Shown here: positions 25,180-35,977 of the stretch, in pieces
How the letters are laid out: each line of letters starts with the position of its first letter
Position numbering within the stretch: the stretch's first letter is position 1
From: Alnus glutinosa
Taxonomy: Eukaryota; Streptophyta; Magnoliopsida; Fagales; Betulaceae
DNA length: 64,000 nucleotides
Assembly (NCBI RefSeq): GCF_958979055.1
Contig: NC_084889.1
Span: forward strand, 33,857,951-33,921,950
Direction of reading: 5' to 3'
The notes under the pieces: model-generated
Told to the model about the DNA's origin: nothing
Databases searched by the model: none
What the model saw: only the letters and a program-made list of their open reading frames with translations
Translations under genes and position numbers: made by a program

Positions 25180-26245
25180 GCGTAGAGATATAGGGATCAA
25201 GAATAAGGCCAAACATCATAATGATATATATGTGTACGTAATAAGCTCTAATTGATCCTATTAATGAATAATATTTCTGACTCTTCCAGTACTAGCTGAG
25301 AGTGAGATTTTAGTCAATGAAGTTTAATATTTTTGCTCGTAAACCAGAAGCAAAACTTGACTGATGAGAGGAAGCAAAGTGAGGTGAATATGGAGATCGA
25401 ATTACAATTCCATTTTTTACCTAATGGAATCTGTCAAAATTTTTAACGAAATTTGATTTTAGAGAGGGATTTGTAAATTAAAACAATTATAGGAATCTCT
25501 GAATTAATTTTAATATTAGAGAGAGTAATTTGTAATTTAGACTAACCACACAGACTAATAGTATAATTTTGTCAAAATTAAGTAACAAAATTTGACAAAT
25601 AAATTTAATATTATAAAACCATCTTAGAAGGGTTTGGGTTGGGGTTTTCAACTGAGGCCCAGCTAGGCTTAAAAAAAAAAAAAAAAAAAAAACAAATCCT
25701 AACTCAAACTTTGCCTGAAGTTGGTTGGCCTCGATTATAGATTGGGCTAACTCGTGCAAATTAATTGCACCTTTGAGACTACCCGAGCCCCTACTATAGA
25801 AAATATTCTACATGCATATTAATCAATTAAGAACATGAATTTCTCGACAAAAGCATAAAAAAAAAAAAAAAAAATTAAACTCGCTAGCATGCATGCAGGC
25901 TCTTTCCTAATACGAAAGCTCCAACCTAAGGAGGTTGCTCGTCCTTGGTTAGTAAGTCGAATAAGCTAGCTAGGCAATTGTCGATGGGCACGGGATCACC
26001 TATTTGATACGATGATTTTATTTCCTTAGCCTTCGTAGTCATTGGCCTTCTTTCCTTGTCAAGCGGGTATCAAAAGGTAGGTTATTAGAGACGGAAAAAA
26101 GTCATTGCTAATATATAGTAGTTATTAGCGACGAGCAATATTCTCAACGGAGCACAATGTACAATAGAATGATAGGCTTCATCTATACCCCCCGCAATTC
26201 CGTTGACAAAGATAAAAGATGGCTTTTGTTTGTTTAATTGTATGG

Positions 26246-26277
<32 letters not shown>

Positions 26278-27529
26278 AGATTTAATAGCATAACTAGTTG
26301 TTTCTTTTTCCTTTTTAATGATACCATTAAAATCAGGAATACATTTCTGAGTCACTGTGAAAATTGTACAAAGAGGACTGTATGTAGAGGCCATAAACCT
26401 AACAATAGAATTATTAACCTAGCTACTACTAGAACCTTAGAATTTCTAGTCAATTATTCTATCAAGTATTCTCTTGCAACGTACTTAGAACTCTAGTGGC
26501 TTGAAGATTTAAGAACTTGTGAGATTTAATCCAACTCTAAAAAAGGTTATGAATTGAAAGCATAGGCCTCAAGGTCTATAGGAAAAATCTTGTACTCTAG
26601 TGCTGTTTATATAGACCTTGGAAAAAGACACATTGTTTCAATGCAATTAAAACATTGAAAATGCAATTTTTTTTTTTAAGATGGCGCTTAGACGAGTAAG
26701 TTAGCTCATTCGACGCTACTAGGGTTTTCACAGATTTCTCATAGTTGTGTTTGGATGTGGTCTGATCGAGCTTCCAACCGAGCTTCTTTAGCTAATTGTG
26801 ATCTTCACTTATTTAGACGCTCTTTAGCCGAGCCTTGCGATTGAGCTTCTCGAGATTACACTTGAGCTTCAATTCAGTTTTCTTCAATGAAATATTATCG
26901 TTCTGACAAAAACAAACCGAGTTTGTCGAGAGTTCTTAAACATTTCATCCAGATCCGCTGCAAATACTTGTACGTACCAACGAAGTAGCTCAATAGTACT
27001 AGTCCTTCATGTGATGTTTTTGATGTAGCTCGCCCAAACAATCTAAAAACAAGCACTCCAACCGATTTCGGTAACCAGATACTTAAAACACTTAAACATT
27101 GTGTCGTTGGAACTATCCGTCAACCAAGATTTCCAACGAGTGCTTAATGTTTCTTCACCTTTAACCAAAAATTTAAATTCTTGTCTAAGTACCGAAATTA
27201 GCTTATCAAATTTAGAGTTTCACCGAATACTTATTTTCAACACCAAACACCGTGGTACTGGCCTGGGAAAGTGAAACAGCTGGCCTGATTGTCGGCCGAG
27301 GCTTAACTCATACTTTCGTCCATCTTCTTTGCCTTGGACAATTCTAAGCTGACATTTTTGACACGTAACGGCCACGGCACCAACAAACTAGTCTTTTCCA
27401 TATTTTGTTTCATTTTTGGACCTCTCTAATATATATCCAATTGGCGCTGAACTCCGTCTCAAGTCTCCATCGAAACTGTGTATATATGGGTGTAAAGTTC
27501 CATCAGATAATTAGCTCCAAATTAAGAGG
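25180..27529. other. Intergenic region between chitinase and its truncated copy
   Basis: No gene recognised. It contains poly-A/T runs at 25671 and 25855, and a (GT)n microsatellite at 26251-26278. The stretch at about 26.65-27.25 kb has more mixed composition and many GAGCTT/CTCGA strings but no open frame of note, and may be an old repeat. Confidence 0.5.
26251..26278. repeat. (GT)n microsatellite
   Basis: About fourteen uninterrupted GT units. They create spurious open frames of Cys/Val on one strand and Thr/His on the other. Confidence 0.9.
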
Positions 27530-27711
27530 AAAAAGAAAATCAAAATCAAAAGAAAAAAAGATAAAGATGTTTTACGTATGCTCTCTCTTCTCAAAGTTAT
27601 ATATCTAATTAATTTTCTCATATATAGCCAGCTATCAAGCAATTAAGAGTACACTGCCTTGATCTACTTTCAAATTTTCAATGGCTTCGAATTCAAAAAC
27701 CCTTGCATATG
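27500..27711 (+). pseudogene. Truncated duplicate of the class V chitinase 5' end
   Basis: The block CAGATAATTAGCTCCAAATT, then TACGTATGCTCTC, then ACACTGCCTTG, then ATGGCTTCGAATTCAAAAAC matches in order the promoter-proximal region, 5' leader and first codons of the chitinase gene (22191-22320). The copied start ATG is at about 27680. Similarity continues only to CTTGCATATG, about ten codons in, and then stops, replaced by an unrelated GAGCTC-rich repeat. The GH18 domain is entirely missing, so this is a broken copy about 5.4 kb downstream on the same strand. It could still carry part of the promoter. It lies just before the DUF247 upstream region. Confidence 0.75.
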
Positions 27712-27829
27712 AGCATGTATACGAGCCAAGTTCAGGTAAGTAGTGGTTGCCCAAGCTCGACTTGTTTAGAATGTTCATGAGCTCGAGCCAAGCTTGAGCT
27801 CGTGACGGGTATTCATCCCTAATTATATT

Positions 27830-28418
27830 CATGTACATGCATCTCGAAAACATACCAAGTTTTTTATATCTAAATTCAAGATCGATCATTGCCTTGTTGA
27901 GGCAAGATCAGCTTTTAATAAATGAGATTGCTATTTAATTTCCAACTTCTTTGGTAATATTGCGAACAGCATTGTTAATTAATCACTTTCCAACAGATCG
28001 ATATTGCAACATATATTGTATGCATTATAAAGATGTTGGAACGTCTTTCTCTTCAACTACAAGTACTGCTGTTCATTAACAAATTAATTAATACAAGATG
28101 TCGATTATTTAATTGATTAAGTAACTTCCTTACTATATATTTGACTAATTTTGTCGCTCAAGTCACGTACTTCAATTTATTTAGATTAATTAGAGACTAT
28201 CATGCAACTTGAATGGAGGAACAATATTAATTACTTGTTATTAGCTTCGAGATTTCTTTGACTACTGTAGCTAACTTTTTCGGACTATAATATCTGTAGC
28301 ATTGAGTTTCGATCTTTAGCAAATTGAGAATTTGAAGCCGAGGAAGCACCGTACCTAAGTCGGGGCTTCCGCTTCAACAATTCACATGTACGCATAGCCT
28401 AAAACACCAAAATCCAGT
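27830..28418 (+). promoter_or_regulatory. Upstream region shared by DUF247 copies (copy 1)
   Basis: This stretch, which includes ATGTACATGCATCTCGAAAA and GATCGATCATTGCCTTGTTG, is nearly the same as 40278-40848 upstream of the intact DUF247 gene and as 56395-56866, where no gene follows. It should hold the promoter and 5' UTR. The intact gene has a TATATATATA string 129-138 bp before its ATG; here the equivalent place reads CTATAATATC, a weaker TATA box. Confidence 0.6.
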
Positions 28419-29842
28419 ATGGAAATCGAGAATATCGAGGAAGCGCAAGTCACGGCCGTCTCCACTGAGGGAAGCAATTCTGTGGCAGTAGAAATTAATG
28501 AAGCAGCTGGGATTCGAGAATTCACCGCGCAGGAACTAGCCAAAATAGAACAACATATAACGTGGTATTCACAAGACGCCTTAAAGTTGAAAGAAGAAGC
28601 CTCCCGCGAAAACACTCGCTGCATCTATAGAGTCCTCCCGAAGCAAAAGGAGATCAACGGCAACTTGTACAAGCCAAGCACCGTCTCCATCGGGCCTTAC
28701 CACTACGGAGACAGTGACCTCAGGGCCAACGAAGAGTACAAGTGGCGCTGCCTCGGTTCCTTGCTCGCCAAGACCCAATCCGTAGGCGAAACCTATAAGC
28801 AATACTTGAAAGAAATAGCCCAACTTGAAGGGCAAATCAGAGATTGTTATTCTGAAGAGATCGATCTCGATGAATTCCTCGAAATGATTGTTCGTGATGG
28901 TTGTTTTATAATAGAGTTGTTTCGCACGTTTGGCAGTCATAGACCCCCGGAGGAACCTCTCACCACCATGGAATGGATATTACCGTATGTTTACAGAGAC
29001 TTTCTCCTGCTTGAGAATCAGCTCCCTTTCTTCGTTCTGGAAACGTTATTTGAGATTACCAGGATGCCTGCAGACGGCGACCTTCCGTCCTTGTTCGTGC
29101 TTGCTTTGCGATTCTTTCAAAAGGCAATGAGAGTACCTGACGAATTCATCGACAGGTCCGCGTCCGCCAATCTCAGGCCCTTGCATTTGCTGGACTTGGT
29201 CCGGTCTAGCTTAATCCCAGCCGATCTAGTGCCACCAAATAGTGTGCGCTACCCAGGGACCCAAGTTTTTCCCTGCGTCTCGAAGCTCCGTAGTGCGGGG
29301 ATTGAGATCAGGCCGGGCCAGGCAGAGAGTTTCTTGGTGGTGAAGGTGGAGAACCGTGTGATTGAGATGCCCAGCATAGCCATGAACGACTTCATGAAAT
29401 ATCTCTTGTTCAACTGCGTGGCATTCGAGCAGTGCCACAAGAGGATTACGAAGCACTTGAGCGTTTACGCCACTTTCCTGCACTGCCTTGTGAACACAGA
29501 CAATGACTTTGATTACCTATACGAGCGCAAAGTGTTTTACCTTGGGGCTGACGCAGAGCTTACGGGCTTCATCAACAAGTTGGGGAAGGACTTGTTGTTT
29601 GATATTGATTCTTGTTATTTGTCCAAGTTGTTCAATGATGTTAACCAGTTTTATCGGATATGAGGAGGTACTATTGGAAGTGGGCGACCTTCAAGCGTGA
29701 ATATTATGACAAGCCTTGGTTGTTCATTTCGGCAATTCTTGCCTTTGTCCTCCTACTGCTTACTATAACGCAGACCGCCATCGCCATCCTCACATATTTA
29801 AAAAAAAAACACTCCCCTCTGCCTTCCTCCTCCATACCCTAA
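28419..29842 (+). pseudogene. DUF247 gene disrupted by a 5-bp insertion before its membrane anchor
   Basis: A plant-specific DUF247 (UPF0481) protein. The first frame (28419-29663) encodes 414 aa and aligns throughout with the intact copy at 40849. Family motifs are present: IYRVLPKQKEIN, SIGPYHYGD, RDGCFIIELF, LLLENQLPFFVL, and HLLDLVRSSLIP. After FYR the insertion ATATG (29658-29662), absent from both other copies, causes Ile then stop. The lost tail, including the Lys/Arg/Tyr/Trp-rich stretch and the C-terminal transmembrane helix (WLFISAILAFVLLLL), continues in another frame to 29842 (60 codons from ATG 29660). The product, if made, would be a soluble protein without the anchor. Otherwise the frame is undamaged, so the event is recent. 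The upstream 580 bp closely match the intact gene's. Confidence 0.9.
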
Positions 29843-31040
29843 TAACTAGTCTTTTGTAAAGATTATTAGAGGATCGTGGATTTTAGGCGTACTTGTGAAG
29901 CTCTTGTTGTTTTCTTTGTCACTACTGTTAATCGATTTACTGGCTGTCGTCGTGGGAGTTAATTTTATTAGTACGTACATGAATATTGCCATCAACTTGA
30001 ATGGAGGAAAATTGTTAATTTGGTATAAGTTTGAGATTTCTATAATTAGTTGTAGTGCACGTGACTAATTAACTTGCCTACAGTACTTGGAATTTCGACC
30101 ATACACGTACATATTATGCAATAGAGCTCTTAAATGGAGAGTACATCATCATCTAAGCTAGTTGAAGGGATCGATCCGTCCATCTAGATGGTAATATATT
30201 CGTTAAAGTATATTTTAAATAATTAAATTCATATATTTTAATCAGTTTAAGCTTTTGAGAATAAATGATGATGTAACATTAATTTAATCAATACTTTAGC
30301 AATATTGTTCAACTAACAGCTATTTGATTAATAAATGAGTAATGTTATATACCACATCACTATCCTATTATATATGCTAGACGCGGCATTGGCAATCAAC
30401 CATTTTATATATATTTTTTTTCTTCTATTCTTTTAACGATGACAGATTTAAGGGTGAATTGTCAATACCACGTCAGCATATATAATTGGATAATATTGTG
30501 GTTTATAACATTACTCTAAATAAATACATGTGATGTGCCCAACCCCGATGGGATTTTAAGGCTCATGTATCGAGAAGCCACCCACCAACTACAATTCCCA
30601 TGAGTAACGTGCCTATAAGTAAGTTGGCCTAAGGAATTATGGGGTTATGGGTGTACTATACCCAGCTCCTAACTTTTCTTTCTTACAATTTTCTTTCTTA
30701 TGATTTTCTTTCACCAAAAAATTCTCATGCAGGGCAGCCAGGATCTAAACATCACAAAGCCTAAGGCTCAATTTTGGTCCCATCTAGCTAATTCGGGCAG
30801 AATGCCATCTACTAAAAAGCTTGGGTTTTTATTGAAAAAATTTACACTTTTACCATTCCGGCCTACACCCTTTTAACACACCCCCACACACATATGTTAT
30901 AAAAATTACCAAAAACACAAGAGCTCTTCATTAATTAATAAGCACAAGACGTCTATTATTTGATTATGTGGATTCCTTATTATCTGACTAATTGGATAGT
31001 TCATGTACGTACTTCATTGATTTTGAGGCCGTTGTGTGAG
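29843..31040. other. Downstream flank of DUF247 copy 1 and intergenic DNA
   Basis: The first roughly 130 bp match the flank downstream of the intact DUF247 gene up to GGGAGTTAATTTTATT (29956-29971), after which copy 2 is interrupted by a retrotransposon. No gene recognised. A MITE lies at 30337-30516. Confidence 0.5.
30337..30516. mobile_element. MITE, 180 bp, with ~20-bp terminal inverted repeats
   Basis: The left end is GAGTAATGTTATATACCAC. The reverse complement of the right end is GAGTAATGTTATAAACCAC, so one mismatch in 19, and weaker similarity continues inward. TAAAT occurs immediately outside both ends (30332-30336 and 30517-30521) and may be the target duplication. The interior is non-coding. 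Confidence 0.7.
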
Positions 31041-31249
31041 GGTTTTTTTTTTTTTTTTTTTTTAAAGGAAAGATAAATCTTTAATTGATAAAGAAAATGG
31101 TACATATCAAACCACCACAAAGGTGTACATAGGCCACCATAAAGGTATGCACAGGCCACCATTGTAAAGGTGTATACTCCACCTAAGCCGAAAAAGACTC
31201 AGACCATACAGACAGTTGATACAAATAAAATATAAACAGAATGATATCT
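31041..31249 (-). mobile_element. 5'-truncated retroposon (LINE/SINE-like) with 10-bp target duplication
   Basis: The 10-bp repeat GTTGTGTGAG flanks the insert at 31031-31040 and 31250-31259. Read on the minus strand, the insert ends in a long A tail (the T run at 31043-31063) preceded by AAAGATTTATCTTTCCTTTA, as in LINE 3' ends. The body has three imperfect units around GGCCACCAT/AAAGGTGTACA. No coding region remains. This is a short target-primed insertion into one copy of the DUF247-associated repeat. Confidence 0.75.
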
Positions 31250-31738
31250 GTTGTGTGAGTTAAAATCGATATTAATGCAATTATCATTAATTTCTTTTTT
31301 ATTTATTTTTAATTCAAGATATATAGGGAATTAAGGGATAAAGGGAGATTCCATGAAAAAAGTACAAATAAAAGGTAGACAATCATAACAATAGCTCCAA
31401 AGCAACTAGAAATCAATACAAAATGTTAAAAACTATTGAGATTGAGACAAATAAATGACCTGGTCTATTGAAAAAATTGGGACTGCCATTGAAGGCAGTA
31501 ATTAAGCATATGCATAGTTCATTAAACAAAACAGCAGCGCACGACTACCGAAAGTGAAGAGACACTTCACATCAACAAAACAAGCACTGGCAAATTTAAA
31601 TAATATATAAATGGTATAGAAAAAAGTGATAAGGGAAGCTATTGTGAAGTATATTTAAATAGGGGAAGCAAAAAGTGATTTAATTCCCTAAATTGACGAA
31701 AAGTATCAGGGAAGCTGCTGCTAGTGCTCTAAGATATA

Positions 31739-32468
31739 AAAGCAAAATCTAATTTACAAGTTGTCAATGTGATAAATTGTCATTTTTATTAATTGAAAGG
31801 TCAACCATAGCGTATACACACATTGGTTAAATTAATTTTGTACGCTCTTTTAGAATACGCACAAGTGCTCTACTACTGAATTTTGATTTGATAATAATTT
31901 TAAAAGTCACATCAATTTTAGGAGATACGAAGAGGATGTGAATTTTCTTTATAGCATTACTACTCCTATAAACAAGATTTTTATGTATTGTAAAAAATAA
32001 CCTGAATAGGAATAAAATATAACCATTTAAACTTTAACGTGTGAACATAGATTATATATCGAACCACATAAAATATCATTTTTATTTTCTTTTATTTCAG
32101 TTTTCATTTTATATTTTGATAGCATTATATTTTATTTCGCGCACATATATTAGCTAAAGTTATTTTGTTACTTGAGCTGTACACTCTTTTAGACTAGGCA
32201 CGAGTTGCGGTGGTCCGGTGGACGACAGTTCAATCATTTTCTCAAACATGAAAAGAACTAGCTATAACCATTGAATATCACGATACAAGGTATGATAAAG
32301 AGTGTTTGACAAAATGATTTCAATGATTAACTAGTCCCTTTCTTGTTTGTTTGACAAAATGATTTAACCAGTAGTACGTGATTGGATACGCCATGGTTGA
32401 CCTTTCGATTTATATTAATAAAAATGACAATTTATCTTATTGACAACTTGTAATTAAATTTCTTTTTA
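31739..32468. repeat. Large nested inverted repeat
   Basis: The outer arms are 31739-31828 (contains TTACAAGTTGTCAATGTGAT) and 32391-32468 (contains TTGACAACTTGTAATTAAAT), imperfect reverse complements over about 80 bp. An inner pair of arms, 32227-32281 and 32318-32370, is also complementary (CAAACATGAAAAGAACTAG against CTAGTCCCTTTCTTGTTTG). Separate left arms recur at 33180, 37030 and 49565, and right arms at 38570 and 40135, so the arms move and duplicate with the DUF247 flanks. Confidence 0.7.
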
Positions 32469-32752
32469 CCTTTAATTATATATCTTTCAATTAAGGTGCT
32501 AAGTCTCCATCAGGCATCAACTACCTTATATGCATGTACATGCACCTCGAAAATATAAAAAAGACAAAACGTACGAAGTTTTTTTTATAGGTCTCCATCA
32601 GCTTCTTGGATCTCTATGTTCCATACTTGAATCCTACAAATTTAATAATGATTTTGAAGAAGAGATGAATGATAAATGGAAGAATATCATGTCTCTTATA
32701 TAATTTATTTGCTAATCAAGATCGAGCTCTTGTACGTCCGGAAAATACATGC

Positions 32753-32846
32753 ATTATCATCCAGTTGAAGGGAGGATAATCATTTACAATGCCAGATTGC
32801 TAATGATGTTCGAAAGTACTCTTCCTCCCTTCACCTCGATGATAAT
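32753..32846. repeat. Hairpin module, copy 1
   Basis: A 24-25-nt left arm ATTATCATCCAGTTGAAGGG... and its reverse complement ...CCCTTCACCTCGATGATAAT are separated by about 45 nt. This has precursor-like dimensions and belongs to a family of at least five copies in this window. No coding content. Confidence 0.7.
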
Positions 32847-33432
32847 CATTTAAACTACAATATATTTATTTAATGATTATATATACATTAATTATATAAT
32901 CATTTATATAATGTATTTACTAATGAATGCAAGATGTCTATTATTTGTCAGTTACAGTGCTACATTGCTAATTAAAGGTGTTTGAGGGACTTTCTCCCTT
33001 CAAGTGGCCATGATAATTAATGTATTGTCCACAGATGAACTCTTCATCAATAAATAACAATTACTTATTCCAATTAGAAAGAAAAAAAAAAAAAAAGTTA
33101 CTTATAATTCAAACAATAAGCTAATTACCAAAAGAAGAGATAGAAGGGCCTAGGTTTTCATGTCTACATTCAAGATATAAAAGCAAAAACTAATTATTTG
33201 CAAGTTGTCAATATGATAAATTGTGATTTTTATTAATTAAAAGGTCAACCATGGCTTATCCACACATTGGTTAAATTAATTAATTTTGTTACTTTGAGCT
33301 AGCTAGCTGTAAGCTCTTTTAGACTACGTATACGCACCGGTTGTGGTAGACAACAGTTCAATCATTTTGTCTAACAGACAAGAAAGGGACTAGCTAGTAC
33401 GTTAACCGTTGAATATCCGCATCAGATTTTAA

Positions 33433-33885
33433 GCTTACGGGGCTTCATCAACAAGTTGGGCAAGGACTTCTTGTTTGATTGGTGTTGTTTGCCAAAGAAC
33501 GTAATAGAACATTGTTGTGTTTTTTACTATTTATCCACTTTTCCTCATTTTTTTTTCTTCATATTTTTAAATGACAATCAACATCAAAATATTTTTACTT
33601 TTTTCACTTTTTATATCACATCAATAATTTTTTATTATTATTCAAATAAAAAAATTCACTACAATATAATTTTTTTTTTTTTTCACTTTTCTATACAAAT
33701 TCTTTTCACTTTATATCACATTATCACTTTTTACTAATTTCAAAATTAACAACTCACTACTCTATTCTATACAAGCATTTGTCAAAAAAATACCGTTGAT
33801 TTTTGTTATTTGTCCAAGTTGTTCAATGATGTGAATGAGTTTTATCGGAGGAGGTACTATTGGAAGTGGGCGACCTTCAAGCGTC
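33433..33885 (+). pseudogene. DUF247 C-terminal fragment split by an insertion
   Basis: Positions 33433-33480 (GGGGCTTCATCAACAAGTTG) and about 33797-33885 (TTATTTGTCCAAGTTGTTCA to GACCTTCAAGCG) match the part of DUF247 just before the membrane anchor. Between them lie about 315 bp of AT-rich, non-DUF247 DNA. Neither the N-terminal 340 residues nor the anchor is present. At the site that is broken in copy 1 this fragment reads TATCGGAGGAGGTAC, without the 5-bp insertion, which identifies that insertion as derived. After 33885 an LTR-like repeat takes over. Confidence 0.8.
33482..33797. mobile_element. AT-rich insertion inside the DUF247 fragment
   Basis: About 315 bp of T-rich sequence beginning near GTGTTGTTTGCCAAAGAAC and ending near TTTGTCAAAAAAATACCG interrupts the DUF247 coding fragment. 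The ends are weakly complementary (TTTGCCAAA and TTTGTCAAA type strings), suggesting a non-autonomous DNA element. Boundaries and target duplication are not certain. Confidence 0.5.
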
Positions 33886-34054
33886 CTATATAACGCCTTT
33901 ACCATTCTTTGTTGCACCAATAAATCCTTGACACACCGTTGCTATAATTCGAAATTGCCTATTCCATCGAACTTCATAATGTCGAATTTTGCAAAAGATG
34001 TGCCAATCTCAGCTATCGCAATAAACTTGGTTTTGATATTAATTGTTACTATGC

Positions 34055-34360
34055 ACAACAATGATGAATAATATGGAATCAAAACAAGAAAAAAGTAAGA
34101 GAGAAGTAAGACACAAATTTTACGTGGTTCGGCAATTTGCTTATGTCCATAGGAGTGAGTGCGGCTATATTCCTTCAATCAATAAGTTTGGGTTACAATA
34201 CAACATATATATAGTGAAACATTACTATCCCCAAAATACCCTAGCAAACCTAGTAGTAATCTGTGTTTCTCCAGACGCGTGTCTGGACGGCTTCACCCTA
34301 GTGTCCGGGCACTAGCATAAGGACTTCATCGTCTGCAACCATCGCATTGCTGTCCCGACA
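34055..34360. repeat. LTR-type repeat segment (TTTTACGTGGTTCGG)
   Basis: It includes TTTTACGTGGTTCGGCAATT followed by CAATCAATAAGTTTGGGTTA, a combination often seen in plant LTR-retrotransposon ends. A diverged copy lies at about 48000-48290. It is one of the blocks shared between DUF247-flank units B and C and is probably a remnant LTR. Confidence 0.5.
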
Positions 34361-34364
34361 CCAC

Positions 34365-34896
34365 ATTGAACTAGTGCTCTTTGTAAGTCAAGTCTGCTCG
34401 GCCGTTCGGACATCTATGCAAACACGAGTTCTATATGATTTATGTCTACATAAGTGTTTGGACACTGTGAGCTGTTGGTTTCCGAACCACTCAAGGAATG
34501 TTATTAATAAGAATATGGTATCATGTCAGTTTAGAATAACTTTAAAAAAATATTAAAAGGAGTTCTAACATTTCTCTTTTACTTAAATCCCGTCACCTTT
34601 CATTGTATAAACGTAGCTCTTTATATATACATTGAACTAGTGCTCTTTGTAAGTCAAGTCCGCTCGGCCGTTCGGACATCTCTGCAAACTCGAGTTCTAT
34701 ATGATTTGTGTCTACTGAAGTGTTTGGACACTGTGAGCTGTTGGTTTCCAAACCGCTCAAGGAATGTTATTAATAAGAATATGGTGTCATGTCAGTTTAG
34801 AAAAACTTTAAAAAAACATTAAAAGGAGTTCTAACATTTCTCTTTTACTTAAATCCCGTCACCTTTCATTGTATAAACGTAGCTCTTTATATATAT
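34365..34896. repeat. 266-bp tandem duplication
   Basis: ATTGAACTAGTGCTCTTTGT starts at 34365 and again at 34631, and the two units are nearly identical through CGTAGCTCTTTATATATA. The related region at 48270-48540 has a single copy, so the duplication followed the segmental duplication. Confidence 0.85.
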
Positions 34897-35527
34897 ATAT
34901 ATAAACCCTAGTTTATTCTCATAGGAAAAATTTCCTCTCTCTCCCCAATTACTATTTGACTTGAACGTTGGCTCTTGTCCACATAATTAATTATGATTAA
35001 CGTAATACCATTAACTTCTTCTTCTTCTTCTTCTTTCTTTTTTATTTTTATTTTTATTATTATTATTATTATTATAAATTAATTAATTAATTTTTTTAAA
35101 TAAAAAAATTCAAGATATATAGGGAAGGGATAAAGAGGAGATTATATTACATGAAAAAAGTAAAAATAAAAGGCGGACAATCCTAACAATATTTAGCTCC
35201 AAAGCAACTAGAAATCAATACAAATATAAAATTATTGAGAATGAGACAAACAAATGATTCGGTCTATTGAAAAAATTGGGGCTGCCCTTGAAGGCGGTAA
35301 ATATATGCAAAGTTCATTAAACAAAACAGCAGCGCGCAATTGCAGAAAGTGAAAAGACACTTCACATCAACAAAACAAGCACTGATGGAAATTGAATCAG
35401 AACGGTTGCAGAGAAACAACACTGTAGTGACAACATCTATGAAACTCCGATACCATCAACTTGAATGGAGGAATATTATTACTTGATACTTGTGCATATA
35501 TATTGTGGTTATGGGCTAATTAAGTAA

Positions 35528-35974
35528 GAGCACTATCAGTAGTTATCCTAAATCTCATTCATTTTCTTAGATGCAGAGAAAATTCTTAAAAAACTCAGTG
35601 AATTGGATTCCCTTGTTAATTGTTCCCTAAACTAAGGAAATAACAAGGGAATTACCAAAAAATGTACCTAGGTCTAGGGAACCAAAAGTGGTTTTTTTAA
35701 CATTATTTGAATATAATTTTTTTTTTATTTTTTTTTATTTTTTATTTTTTTATGTTTCCTCTTTCATTCATCTGGTATTTATTTAAAACAATATTTAAAT
35801 AATTTCTCTTTCCTCTCTCTTTCTTCTAATATTTAACTTAAAGAATATTTAAATGGTATAGAAAAAAATGATAAGGGAAGCTATTGTGAAGTGCATTTAA
35901 ATAGGGGAAGCAAAAAGTGATTTAATTTCCTAAATTGATAAAAAGTTTAAGGGAAGCTGCTGCTGCTAGTGCTC
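35528..35974. mobile_element. Harbinger-type (Tourist-like) MITE, copy B
   Basis: It starts GAGCACTATCAGTAGTTATC and ends with the complementary GCTGCTGCTGCTAGTGCTC. TAA precedes it (35525-35527) and CAA follows (35975-35977), a slightly mutated 3-bp target duplication characteristic of PIF/Harbinger elements. The related copy C (49137-49557) has intact TAA on both sides. Confidence 0.75.
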
Positions 35975-35977
35975 CAA

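Larger units (their letters stand above)
31260..33432. repeat. DUF247-associated duplicated flank, unit A
   Basis: The stretch from about 31310 (AATTCAAGATATATAGGGAA) follows the same order of blocks as 35100-37200 and 48735-49800, with local deletions. It contains a truncated Harbinger-type MITE (about 31600-31729, ending CTAGTGCTC then TAA), a long inverted repeat (31739-32468) and a hairpin module (32753-32846). A further copy of the left arm lies at 33180-33420. No gene recognised. Confidence 0.7.

Noticed and set aside
26085..26496. Open frames with runs of Thr-His or Cys-Val
   Set aside because: They are translations of the (GT)n microsatellite.
34043..34822. Related open frames of 90, 69 and 60 aa
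   Set aside because: They follow from the LTR-type segment and its 266-bp tandem copies, end at unrelated points and resemble no protein family.
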